64,000 bases of DNA, from positions 1 to 64,000 of the forward strand of contig JAJIRX010000568.1 of NCBI GenBank assembly GCA_023853785.1. Reading direction: 5' to 3'. Origin of the DNA: Psilocybe azurescens. Its lineage: Eukaryota > Basidiomycota > Agaricomycetes > Agaricales > Agrocybaceae. Shown in pieces: positions 32,790 to 43,896 of the stretch; positions within the stretch are counted from its first letter, which is position 1; each line of letters begins with the position of its first letter. The notes beneath the pieces were generated by a model. The model made no database searches. It saw only the letters and a program-made list of their open reading frames with translations, and was not told where the DNA came from. The translations under genes and the position numbers were made by a program.

Positions 32790-35700
32790 TCATTGTCCGT
32801 ATATAGTCGGTTTTGAGAAACTGCCGGCTGGAGAGGAAAAAGAGGTCTGCGAGATGAGGAAGCAAAAATGTCAGGGCACAGGTTGGCGAAAAGGACAAAA
32901 AGAGATAAAGTTGAGAGAAAACGGAGAAGAAATAATGACGACGAGTGTGATTTACGTACATGTGATGATGATCCGTTCGTTCTATGATGTATTTGGTCGT
33001 CCACGACCATTGCATGTCCATGATGTGAATGTGGTGACGATGACGACGGAGGCGATCCTCCTACACGCGGTGCAACGGATGCCATATGGCTGAGTTCCAG
33101 CTCTCCCATGCGCACCCTGTTGAATAGTCGACTCATCTCATTAGCTTGGTCTCCAGCCTCTTCGTAGGCATAGCTATATTGCTTCAGGCCTGCTATACAG
33201 TTCGCAACTTCGGGTCGCCCAAGTCTGGCTAGAAGCGTCCCCGCAAGTATGCAGCTGATATGCATGACCGCCGGATCCAATCGCTGAATGACACGCTTAA
33301 TATCGCCCATGAAATGATATGGGTGGCGGAATGTTAACTTACAAGGTATCCATTCGACGTCAAAACACCAGCAAGGCCTGCTATGCGCAGAGCACCATGT
33401 AGAGCCTCGTCCGCTACTTTCCGTCTGACCTCATCAATAGCAGCATGATTGTGAGGAAGATTGACACCCGCGTTGAGTTCCTTGATACCAAAGTCGTCTA
33501 GAGCGTTGAACAAAATGATCCACATAACGTGATAAGTTGCATCACTAGCACAGGACGATACGGCCTAATATTGAACAAAGGCAGTGAGGCACATGGCACA
33601 ACTCGCGAAAGTGGTACCCACGGAAACAAAATCCCATTCTCCCTCAAAATTACTGGGAACACCGACGAGGTTGAGATATTCTTCTCTCCATTCGGTCAGA
33701 GCCTTAGCAAATGTGCATAAATTGTCGAATGAAATGCCATCAGAATCGGTGGCAGGTCTCCATAGCTGTCGTGACATCTGGCGAGCTGTGCGTGCGAGTG
33801 AATGGGCGGCCCGATAATATCCCTAATCACAAAAGATATCTATTCATTTCCGATGCCGAGTAAGGTGAAAGAGAGATGAAACATACCAGAAACTGTGAAA
33901 AGAAATGCCGTAATACCACATAAGTCGTGCAGAACTATTCAGTAAGGCTAAAAGGTGTTTCGTACCTCTAATTGTTCCCTGGGAGATGGCATTGGAGCTT
34001 GTCCATCGGACACTTCCATGTTAACCGGGTCAACGGTGTAGAAATCGATATCATAATCATCGTCGTCGAGAACAGGTTTTCTTCGATAGTAAGCTGAAGC
34101 ATAGGCATCGCTGATACAAGTCATCCACCAGGCAAAAATCATAGTTCCACGACTTTCTGGATCCTGTATGTTCGCCATCACGGATTTGTGATTGATCTGT
34201 AAATAAGTGGCATGACGGTTATTAATGACTGTTAGTAAAAAAGCTGACAGACAGGTGCGATGAGGCTAAGGCGGAAAAGAACGAGTAGCACCTACCCCAA
34301 GATCAAGTAAATGACGCGTGGCAGAAGTCAGCCAAAAACCGTGGAACCCTAATAACCTATTAGACATAAACATGGCTTATTTGACGATTAATAAATTACC
34401 AAGGGGATCATCCGGGTTTTCTGGAACGCAAACGGGATTAACGATGATGTTGCATGACGAAAGCAATCAGTAGATAACTCACGATTTTGGAGTGGTTCAA
34501 TTAACAAAGAAATGACCACATGGTCGGATGAAGGGAATGCGATGGACTTTCAAAGCTTCCGCAAGGTCTCGCGCTCGATCGATGAGGGTTTTGGCTAACA
34601 AGCTTTGTCCACCAGGACGTCGTCGGTCTGCTACAAGAAGAGGATGCTCCGAGAATTTAGTACCCCAAGCAAGAACAGTTGCTACTAAAGCAGGATGTAG
34701 AGGCGGAGTATTGCTCGGAGGAGCTGAACCTTGCAATTGGAGACGTGTCCGGAACTGTTCGGGATTAAGGAGGGGAAGACGCGTATGCACTATCTGAAAG
34801 AAGACTTCCACGAGGTCCAAGGCAAACCTGCAATAGGCAAGAAAAAGAAATGGATTTCAGATGAAGAGATACACTATGTGCCGAAATGGGGTAGAAGTCA
34901 GATCATTGGCTAGGAGATAGAGTAGAGTAGAGTATCCACTCACAAGGAGAACAGTAAATCCTCGGAGAGCAGTGTAACAAAAATCTTAGCTGTGAGAAAG
35001 ATGAACGTACTCTGATCTGAATTTCGCATCCTCTAATTTTGATGCCAATTCGCCCCAGACATCATATACTGAACCACCTTGTGCTGGAGACGAAGACATG
35101 AAGTTACTGTATACGCCATTGAGTAGACAAGAAAGTCGTGTGCATGAGATCCATACCCGGGTTGATCAGGCGGAGCGAAAACGAAGGTAAGGACATCGTG
35201 CGTAGGTGTCGACAAGGTGAGTGGTGGGCAGAAGCCGTACCGCACCATCAGAGGCATATGAGGTTGTGTGATCGCAGACGGAGAAGAAGGGGCTTCCGGA
35301 ACGGGAGACGCACTGGGGTATGGATGGATGGTTAAAGGGAGGGTAAACAAGCCAGAAAGAACGTACTATTTTGGGGGTGTGTGGGGTATTGAACTGCTGA
35401 AAAATGGTCAACAAAACGATTCCTTCGACCTTCAATAGAGATGTTCATCGCGGAATGCGACGGCTCCGATGTAAAGGCCAAAAGAAGAGTTTGTGACATA
35501 CCTTGAACTCGCGGAACTGAGATTCCTTGGACGCCGGCTGACCGCAGTACTGCGTTTCTTTTCGCTAGTAGCCTGCTGAACGAAATGGCTGAGCTGGAAT
35601 TAAGTGCAACGAAATGATGAGCATCGAGGTGGTGCGTACGTGCAAGGATAGTTCTTGGACAGACAATGCTATGCAGATCTCGATAAGGATTCCAGAAAGA

Positions 35701-36095
35701 TTACATCGGATTACGAGCAATTACCTGACACTAAAATATGCGAAAGACGGTCAGTCCGGTAACAGATAAATGTAGCCGAGTCGACGACGACGAACCTTGT
35801 CATGGCCAGGCAGACGATTGCACTTGACCTTGCGCGACCTAGATGATGCCGTGTGAGATACAAAGCCAGATACGAAATGCGAAATGTGACTGGCAGACCT
35901 GCAGGCATCGCAAGCGGTATTTTGTTTCCGTGGAGGTGGGAGTGTTTTGGCGAGCTCGTGTATCTGATTCTGCATGGAGGGTGTGGGCAAGACAAGACCT
36001 AGATGGATATTGAGTGTTAAATAGAGAACCAGTAAACAAGATGCAAGTGAGAGCGGACCTTGCTGCTGGTTGGGATAATGGATATCGTGCTGCAT
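32790..36095 (-). CDS. Zn(II)2Cys6 fungal transcription factor
   Basis: A nuclear regulator with a zinc binuclear cluster and a fungal-specific transcription factor domain. The start MQHDIHYPNQQQ continues over an intron into KTLPPPRKQNTACDACR. The cluster is split over three further exons as RSRKVKC, NRLPGHDKCQ and HCLSKNYPC: C-x2-C-x6-C-x8-C-x2-C-x6-C. A basic linker follows (RRPRNLSS). The middle homology region is visible as LVEVFFQIVHTRLPLLNPEQF, LGFHGFWLTSATRHLLDLG and GTMIFAWWMTCISDAYASAYYRRKP. A frame correction is needed near 35067 (QY to DVWGELASKL). The last exon is taken to start after a GTACGT intron, ending SFSKPTIYGQ; unspliced reading would end at 32759. The target genes are unknown. 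Confidence 0.87.
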
Positions 36096-36384
36096 TGGTG
36101 ACTCGGGGGAGAAGATTGGCTCTAGACAGGTATATATAGGATGATAAATGGAAAGAGCCAAGCACAGGCAAGCACAACCCAGGGACAACACAATCTGTTA
36201 CTTTCTATTATCTAAGCAACTATCTCCGGATCCGACTGCCCGTGACACCATCGACCCTGCATACCGGTACCGACTTATTGTCACGCTTCTGCTTTTTGGT
36301 CACACTCCTCATTGTCACACTCCTTCATTGTTTGTCACATATCCTCCCTTTTTCGGTCACACCCCTCACACCTCACACATCATC
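36096..36384. promoter_or_regulatory. Bidirectional promoter with repeated GTCAC elements
   Basis: 289 bp between the Zn2Cys6 gene and TOM22. Five GTCAC(A/G)-type motifs lie within 83 bp on the TOM22 side (36280, 36299, 36314, 36334 and 36356), the last about 23 bp before the ATG. A TATATATAGG stretch lies near 36130. The repeats could be binding sites or part of a CA-rich leader. Confidence 0.5.
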
Positions 36385-36902
36385 ATGGTCAAAGTACAAA
36401 TTGTTGAGGAGAAGGATGCCAACGCGTCTCCCTATGCCTCCTCCTCCTCGAGGTCGTCCAGCTCCGTCTCTCTCTCCTCTGTAGAGTCAGATGTCTCTGT
36501 AGACGAGACTTTCTTCGATCGCGTCGCTGCTCTCAAGGACATCGTTCCCCCCACAACGCGGCACAATATTGTCACTCGTATTTCAAAGACCGCCTCATTC
36601 GTTAAGAAGAGCTCAAAAGTAATTGGAAACATCGTCTGGGTTATCACAACCTCCGCACTCCTCGTCGGTCTCCCTCTCGCCCTCGTCGTCGAAGACGAAG
36701 CCAAGGCCGTTGCTCAGGGAGAAGGAGATGCTTGAACAGCAGCAAGGCGCCCAACAAGTCAGTTTTGCTCCCCTTTCCCACAGACTCACTCACTGATCAT
36801 CTTTGTATCTTCTTTCTTCAGATGATGGCCCCTGCCCTTTACCCCTCACAGACTGGGGTGGAGTCTGGCCAAACAAAAGGTCTCGTGCCACCAGGATTCT
36901 GA
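36385..36902 (+). CDS. TOM22: Mitochondrial import receptor subunit TOM22
   Basis: Central receptor of the TOM complex in the outer mitochondrial membrane. An acidic, Ser-rich cytosolic domain (VEEKDANASPYASSSS, ESDVSVDETFFDRVAALKDIVPP) leads to the single membrane segment NIVWVITTSALLVGLPLALV and the tail EDEAKAVAQ. One surplus G in the run at 36717-36719 must be removed to continue as EKEMLEQQQGAQQ. An intron then joins MMAPALYPSQTG and the end KGLVPPGF, both typical of fungal TOM22. Without that correction the protein would stop early with no tail. About 155 residues. Confidence 0.87.
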
Positions 36903-37237
36903 AGGTCGTTTTCTCGTGGGACGCGGACCTTTGACCATATATACTACCTTATTTCATTAGATCAACACCTGTATCCAGTTCTCGTGACTGTTCATTTGGT
37001 CACAACCAGCACTCCCATCTCTTTTGCCACCCATGTGCCGTCGGTTCGAGTGTGAGACCTTGGCTGCCACGTCCAACATGTTTACTGCTGCGCAACTTTT
37101 ATGATGACTCGCAAATCTCAGGAACAGCACACAAAATACTTGACTATAAAAATTCTATTAATAAGTGCGCCCTTTTTCTACTTGTATTAATAGTCGTCAG
37201 ACTTTACACAGACAAAAATGTTCATATCAGTACATCG
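36903..37237. other. Convergent 3' intergenic region
   Basis: Between the TOM22 stop and the spliced NDUFA9 stop; no feature seen. Confidence 0.5.
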
Positions 37238-38757
37238 TCACCGGTTTATCGTAAGCGGACTCACAACGACAGCAGTCGGGCGAGCTGGGAACACTGTGGG
37301 TCGTACGAAATTCTCCCTAATGTGCGACGTATATGTCAGCTGCCGGACGGCATAATGAAGCGTGTTAAATCCACTCACGCTGAACGATAGCGGCGCAGAT
37401 ATGTGATCGCATGAGGCTCTATTTCTGATGGTTGAATACCAACGGCATCCCAGTCTCCGGGAACATCCACATCGTCCAAATATCTTCTCGTTACTTCGTC
37501 AGGGCTAAGAGACGGCCACCAGACATTCTGACTGAGTTTTACGAGGAGATTGGCGACTGCCTTCGGTAACACAGGTGCGCGAGAAGGGGGCTGCAATGTC
37601 ACTGATGTAACGAGGTCCAAAAGATATTCGTAGGACAACGTAGACGGGCCGGGAAGATTCAAGGTTTTCGAGTATTGAGGGTGTGTCAAAATGTTGACCA
37701 ATGCTTGAGCAATATCGAATACCTGATCGAAGCAGGTGTTTAGAAAGGCGATATGATATACATACTGGCAGCTCATAACTCACATGAACAGGTCTTATTT
37801 TAGTTTGACCGTGGTTCAACTTCCACCAGATAGGCCAGACTGAGGTAGTACATCTTTATAAAGCTGAAGTCATGAATGCAGAACTCATTAACGCACCTGC
37901 CATGTTGGTCAAAAGTTTGTCTTCATATCCAAACATCGGACCCGGGCGCACAATGGTTGCTGTGGGGAAAGCAGCCTTGACGAGTTCTTCTCCTTCAGCT
38001 TTGGCTTGATAAAATTTGGACGGAGAGTCCTTGGAAGCATCTAAGTGAGACACATGGATGAATTGCGATACACCACATTCCGCAGCCAGCTTTGCGATTC
38101 TCTCCGGGCCAACAGTATTAACAGACCGAAAGTCGAAATTTCTAAGTGGTTATTTCAGTTTGACAAGATGAAGGGAAAGGGGGGATAAGGAGGCTCACTT
38201 GGTCTCATAATCCCTTCCTACAAGACTGTACACGGTATCAGAGTGCCGCAGGCACTCTACAATTGACTTCTCGTCCCGGATATCCCATTCCTGTTGAACA
38301 TAGCATTAATGCGCAAACCGCTTTCCAAAAAAAAAGCAATTATAGCCAACCATTCTGACAATCTGTCCAAGGTCACCCATGGGTTTCAAGAATCGCGCTT
38401 CGTCTTCTTCACGATATGGTACAATGACCTGAGTACCCATTTTTCCTAGTCAAGGAGCAGTAACTTAGTAAACTCCGCCAAACGCACTATGTATCCACGT
38501 ACCGAGTTTAGAGACAAGGTATCTTCCAAGAAATCCAGTGCATCCAAAGACGGTGACACGATGGCCAGAGACTCCGCTGTAGCCAGGAGGTCCGTAGGAA
38601 ACGACAGGTTTGTTGCCTGGCAAAGTTACAAGATCATGGTATGCTCGCTGGAAAAGGTATCAATTCGGTGTTGGACAGATAAAACTCGCAGTATGCATAC
38701 CTTCCCAATCACAACTGTGCGTTGGAGTCGCAGCATTGTGGGAGCAGAGGTCAACAT
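37238..38757 (-). CDS. Complex I 39/40-kDa subunit (NDUFA9)
   Basis: An accessory NAD(P)H-binding subunit of respiratory complex I in the inner mitochondrial membrane, of the atypical short-chain dehydrogenase fold. Exons read MLTSAPTMLRLQRTVVIGK (presequence), GHRVTVFGCTGFLGRYLVSKL (Rossmann GxxGxxG), GTQVIVPYREEDEARFLKPMGDLGQI, YSLVGRDYETK, FDFRSVNTVGPERIAKLA, FIHVSHLDASKDSPSKFYQAKAEGE, VRPGPMFGYEDK, WWKLNHGQTKIRPVHV and FDIAQALVNIL. The frame is intact. Near the C-terminus (YLRRYRSA) a strong GTGAGT donor and a TTAG acceptor extend the protein with ENFVRPTVFPARP to a stop at 37238. If unspliced it stops at 37375. Confidence 0.9.
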
Positions 38758-38941
38758 TCTTTGCCGGCTCTTTCAGTCAGTCTGTTGAGAACAAGTCGGT
38801 CGAGGGCGGGAGGCATAGATTCACAGGTTCACGTGATCTGAGACCAGAGAAATCTGAAGAGATCATCCTCTTGAATTTGAATAGCTTTTCACTCTTCATC
38901 CACTTAGGACTCGCGGTTTTCTAATCTAGCCCTCTTCAAAC
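38758..38941. promoter_or_regulatory. Bidirectional promoter NDUFA9/DUF2462 gene
   Basis: 184 bp between divergent starts; no TATA or known element recognised. Confidence 0.4.
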
Positions 38942-39347
38942 ATGGTTCAAGGAAAGACGAAAGGCTTGACGGCGAAGGCTGGAACTGCTAGACATGCTGC
39001 CAAAGCTGCTGCGAACACCAAAAAGGGAAACGAGCCATTGCTCCCAAGAAACCAATGTTGATGAAGCAAGCAGCTATGCATAAAGTTCGTAATCCTCCCG
39101 AATATGGCCAACCGTCAGTCAGGATCTGATTGAGCTGACTATTTTCTTATAGGATTTAACAGCAAAGATTAACAAATCAATTGAGCACCAAATGGTTTCT
39201 GCTGCTTCCTCTGGACCTCTGACTATTATGAAAAACACGGCTCCCCAAGCGTGAGCACCCAACCCTTCGGCACTATACACCCATTTTAATACATTTATTC
39301 TCAAAAATAGCTCAGGTTCGAAAACTAAAAGTAAAGCTGGGAAATGA
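38942..39347 (+). CDS. Small DUF2462/UPF0390 nucleolar-type protein
   Basis: A tiny basic protein related to the Leydig cell tumour 10-kDa (C19orf53) family. Three exons encode MVQGKTKGLTAKAGTARHAA and KAAANTKKG, then, after restoring one A at 39028-39030, RAIAPKKPMLMKQAAMHK, and after introns DLTAKINKSIEHQMVSAASS and GPLTIMKN, ending SGSKTKSKAGK. The order basic N-terminus, RxIAPKK, then KxIEHxMV is the family pattern. The function is poorly known; a nucleolar or ribosome-linked role is an inference from composition. Confidence 0.75.
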
Positions 39348-39425
39348 GGATATACGACATTGAGCGGCGTTCGCTTACATGCCTTCCATACATGTGGGTC
39401 TGGGTCAATTATAGTTTGTTGTTAC

Positions 39426-39953
39426 TTATATGTTTTTCATTAATATCTGATTCAATAAAATCTGCCAGGTTGTATGATTCTCTTCATTCGTGAATGACAG
39501 CAATGGCCCATCCGAGCGCTTCATCTCAAGATCTGATGCCCTTGTCATAATCTTATAAGACTCGCCCATCCTAAAGTGAACCACCGGTGGTCTATTGGGG
39601 AAGAAGAACAAGCTCTGATAACAACATATGATGTTACCTATCCGTAAACATTATTTTTGTCGCTTTTGCGTTAGGCCACATCTCCCAGCCATCGGAAATG
39701 AGATGACTATCCCATACACGCCGCTCAAGTGACTCATTTCCCTAAACCCGAAGTCCTCGCAGCTTCCAATGACTGGGATTTCTAGACCCATGTGGTAATG
39801 CATGTCTTAAGGAAGCTTATTAGTCTGTACAATTGGAATTTGCCCTACCATTGGAAGATGATTTCATTCCGCAGAACATAACAGTGGGCCACAGGACTTG
39901 CCAGTAATTCAAATCTACAACTTTGGGCGACGAAGATGTCCCACCAAGTACAT
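39426..39953 (-). CDS. Unrecognised small intron-containing gene
   Basis: Not obvious from single open frames. The exons read VVDLNYWQVLWPTVMFCGMK, then (after a 43-bp intron, 39806-39848, with a GACTAATAAG branch site) MHYHMGLEIPVIGSCEDFGF, RRVWDSHLISDGWEMWPNAK, and (after intron 39592-39637) RPPVVHFRMGESYKIMTRAS to a stop at 39426. Two one-base losses at homopolymers (39940-39942 and 39737-39739) are required, as in neighbouring genes. The splice phases then agree throughout, giving about 158 residues. I recognise no family. It is convergent with the DUF2462 gene 78 bp away. Moderate confidence that it is real. Confidence 0.55.
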
Positions 39954-40232
39954 GTCAAAGAATATTAATACAGTAAGTTGAAAGACATTACGTTTCTCTG
40001 AGCAGCTTGGTCCCAGCGCGTTGAACTTAGAACTTAAACATCGATCGAGGGCCCGGGGTTAACGGGCCGATGCGCAATATAGCACGTGATAAACTGCATT
40101 TTAATTCTAAGCATTTGAATCTTGACATCAGACAGTTGTTCTTGAGCTACATCAGGATATATCCTGGAGGTACGATTTCTTGACGTTGAGTTTCATTGGC
40201 ATCGTATCTGGGTTTTGATATCTTCCATTAGA

Positions 40233-42449
40233 ATGCCTAGAAGACGTCTTCCTAAAGGTCGCGACAACGGATCCAGGCCGAAGGCTCTGAAAAGGTCTGA
40301 CAGTAAAGTAAAAAAATGGAATACCCGCGATGATATTCCTATGGACGAGGAGGATCAATGTACGTTGAAGTCGACAGAGCTGGTTTGTTGATGTCTTTGG
40401 TTATTTACTCACACTCGTGTCTCTTTTAAGTCCATTCATCAAAGGATAAGATCCTACTTGAAGGAGATGATGGCGAGTTCGACGGTGACGAAGACGACGA
40501 TGAAATTTTCGCTCTGAAAGGACTTGAAAATGACTCAGATGATGGCGAAGAAAACTACGAGGGCGAGGGAGGAGGAACTGGAACTGGAGGAAAAGTGGTT
40601 GCTACCAAAACAAAGAAATCCACCAAGTCAAAGAAGACGAAGGGCAAGGCAGCCGAAGAAAACGACAAATCAGAGGAAGAGGAGGAAGACGAAAGCTGGG
40701 GGAAGGGCCGGGCAGCTTACTATGCTTCTAACGCGTATGAACTTGAATCTGATGACGAGGAAGGGAACGAGCTAGAGGAACAGGAAGCCAAGCGTCTTCA
40801 GAATAAGATGCGTGAAGAGATGAAAGACGACGACTTTGGATTGGATGACAATCCTGACCTTGATAAAGCGACTGAAACCGAGTGCGTCTATTTCCTTATT
40901 TTATAGATATAATGCTAACATCCTTGTATTAGTTATATTCTGGATCCTACGTCGTCAGTTCTTCCTTCACCCGGCACGGACAAAAAGTCTCTTCTACGCC
41001 ATTTGGAAAAAACAAGTCCAGAAGCGTTGGCCTTGGCTCGGGATTGGGATGAAACAGTAAGAAATCTCCAAAAAACACGCGACAGAATTACAAAGTACGC
41101 TTATTTCCTGAAGTTACATGTTTAGTATTTGACCTTTATGGATTCAATAAAGGCTGCAAACAAAGGATTCTGATGCTCTTAGCCTCGGGATGATTCATTT
41201 GCATTACCGTATGTTGATTATCTTGATTAATTGTGAATGTCCTTCCTCATCTCAAAATTAGAGGCACTTTTGTCCTATAGCACAACTTTGGCATTCTATC
41301 TTCACCTACGATCTTCAGCAAAATACTCACAACGTCCATCATTGTTGCAGTCCCACCCTATTCTGCAACGCTTGCTCACCTTGAAGCAATCTCTGCAAAC
41401 TCTAGAAGATCTGGACTTCGCCGTTGATTCTGATGATTCTGATGAAGACAGCGACTTTACAGGAATGGACATGAGTGAAATTCTAGCCGATGGCGAGAAA
41501 GTGTGGGGGCTTGACGACCAAGAAGAATTCGATTCCGATGAACTTGCCGATCTTCTCAAGGACGCTAAAGAGACGTTTCAGACACCCGAACAGAAAACCC
41601 GCAAACCGCCAAAGAAAAAGAGAAAGACTGTCGAGGGGGACACCAAAGTTGTCACACCAGTGTTTGACTTGGTCGAACCGCAATTTACATCTTCCAAATC
41701 TTCGTCGAGTCGTCGTCAGTCTACCATTGATTCTGTCGATGCCTACGGCGAAGACCTTTCCTTACATTCCGTGGACGCAGCCGATAAAAGTGCCAGGAAG
41801 AAATCTCTCCGTTTCCATACATCCAAGATCGAAAGTGCCAGTGCTAGGAGGCAAGGCGCTAGAAATCAAGCCTCTGGAGGAGACGATGACATCCCATATC
41901 GGGAAAGAAAGAAAGAGAAGGACGCAAGGCTCGTCAAAGAAGCAGCAATTAGGGCTAGAAATCAAGTTGGCGCAGGATTGGACGACAAAGAGCCAGAACC
42001 TCAAGTCGGCGATAAACGGTCGAGGGAAAATGATGAAGGCAATGAAAGTCCTGATGACTACTACGAACTTGTAAAGAAGCGCTCGAAAGAGGGAAAAACG
42101 AAGAAAAAGGCTGAGTACGAGGAAGCTCATGGTTTGGTTCGGTAGGTTTTATTTTTTTAGTTTCATTGCAGTCACTTACATGATCCAGGGTACCTCTCGA
42201 CGACACGGAAGGATTGGGGGTCCTCGTTCTCTCACACGGGCGATCTTATCCAACAGGGGTCTCACTCCTCATCGACCAAAGAGTGTTCGCAATCCTCGTG
42301 TCAAGAAGAGAGAGAAGTACGAGAAGGCCAAGAAGAAGATATCTTCTCAAAAAGCCGTGTACAAAGACGGTCTGTCGGAATCAGGTGGAAAATACGATGG
42401 AGAGAAATCTGGTATCAGCAAAGTCATCAAAAGTATTCGGCTGGGTTAA
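40233..42449 (+). CDS. SAS10: SSU processome protein SAS10/UTP3
   Basis: A component of the U3 snoRNP/SSU processome that makes 18S rRNA in the nucleolus. The basic start MPRRRLPKGRDNGSRPKALK is followed by long acidic blocks, KSLLRHLEKTSPEALALARDW, then SLGMIHLHYQALLSYSTTLAFYLHLR and PILQRLLTLKQSLQTLEDLD (the Sas10/Utp3 core), a Lys/Asp/Glu-rich linker, and the diagnostic C-terminal Sas10 domain (RSLTRAILSNRGLTPHRPKS, VRNPRVKKREKYEKAKKK, SGISKVIKSIRLG). One G is missing from the run at 42216-42220 at the last exon's start. An E-box (CACGTG, 40083-40088) lies 145 bp upstream. Its convergent neighbour is another pre-rRNA processing factor, FCF2. Confidence 0.93.
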
Positions 42450-42648
42450 TAGCCTCGTTATTGCCATCACACCTCAGGCAATGCTTTATATATCTACAAC
42501 ACCTTGTATCATCTTTGTTTCATGTAGCTTTGATGGTAGCTATAATTGATTGTATCTCAGCGACATTAATCATTGCTCGTTGCGCGCAAAATTAATTGAG
42601 AACTACATAATGGAGAAATTTGGCTTATCTGCACTACAAAGGACGCCA

Positions 42649-43751
42649 TTACCACTTCGCTCTTCGTGCAGCTTGTTTTGCATGTAGAGTATTCTTCCCC
42701 GTGCGCCACGAACGGATTGCAGGTCGTCGAATTTCTTTTTTTGCGTAACGCTTCGCCTCTGCGTCGTCCACCAATTCGTCCACGAGTGTCCTCTTACGAT
42801 TCGCACGAGTAAGATTATCACCGCTCGCGGTTCCGAAGGGCGTCGAAGAAGGTAATATAGTGCCAATCTATGTAAGCGGACAGTTATTCTGGAAAGGTAA
42901 CGAGAGGGAGCGCATGGACGACGTACTGCAAAGTATTTTGGGAGGCCTTTGATGCCCTTCCCCTCCCCCTTCATCCTTTTTGTAGAAACGTTTTGGATCG
43001 AGTTGATTTCGCAGACGTAGAGCTTCAACTTCACGGTATAGACGGGGTAGGTCTGCTTCAGCTGGGGCGGGAAGGTCAAACCAATCTGGACCAGCGGTTT
43101 TATTCTTGATCTGTTGCATACAAGATGTTAGCATGAACAGATAACAAAAATTCAAAGAAGTATATACCTCTCTCTTCTCTTTCTTTGTGAGAGGTTTTCC
43201 TGAATTTCGAAAGTTCTGCTGGGGGTATTGGAGGAGCAGGACCCGAACTTGAGGCAGTCGCCTTCTCGGCGAGTTCGACTTCTGGGTCTCGTATTGATGA
43301 AGGACCATCAAACCTCGTCTCTCCCAATTTCATGTAGGGAGTAGGGAGTGCTCCTGGATCCAGTTTTGGTAAAGGTCTGGTACCGGTGAGGAAGATTCTC
43401 TTTAAAAATCCCAGTTCACTCACATTTGGGTTTCGTCGTCGAGTGTGATTACTTCTTCTTCCTTTCCTATATCCTCGGATGTAGCTTGTAGTAGTTTCTC
43501 TGCATCTTCTGCGTTTTTTCGTGCCCTTTCTAACAGGGAATCGAGATATTCTTGCGTGATTTTCTCCTCGTCCGATTCAGAAGAATCCGAATCTGAGCTG
43601 GAGGAAGATGAGGTATCGGAGTCAGATTCCTCGGAAACACTCTCTTCAAAGGTCAAATCTAAGCCAGGCTATTAGCTGAGGAAATAAGCTACCATGGTTT
43701 GAAACAAACACACTAATAGCTTTTTTCTTTTCCCTTCGCATTGGCGGCCAT
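42649..43751 (-). CDS. FCF2: Pre-rRNA processing factor FCF2
   Basis: A nucleolar factor for early pre-rRNA cleavages. An acidic Ser/Asp-rich N-terminus (DTSSSSSSDSDSSESDEEK) precedes the Fcf2 domain: TAGPDWFDLPAPAEADLPRL, REVEALRLRNQLDPKRFYKK, GIKGLPKYFAIGTI, then a basic tail (AKRYAKKKFDDLQSVRGARG). One missing G (C run 42697-42700, plus strand) leads to an end rich in Lys/Arg (NTLHAKQAARRAKW) as expected. Without it the frame runs into a non-basic tail. The first exon MAANAKGKEK needs one base in the T run at 43731-43736 to splice in phase into LTFEESVSEES. It shares a 145-bp divergent promoter with COQ5. Confidence 0.88.
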
Positions 43752-43896
43752 GATGTTTTTCTGCAAAGGTGGTTTTCGAAAGTGGGAGTTTACAAATTGA
43801 TTGGCCGTGCGGACCGTGAATCCAAATTGGCGCTGCCCGACCCATCTCCGGATAGACGCGTTCCATTACCTCTTCATACTTCTTCATACCTACAAT
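43752..43896. promoter_or_regulatory. Bidirectional promoter FCF2/COQ5
   Basis: 145 bp between divergent starts, with repeated CTTCATAC (43871-43889). No TATA box identified. Confidence 0.4.
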
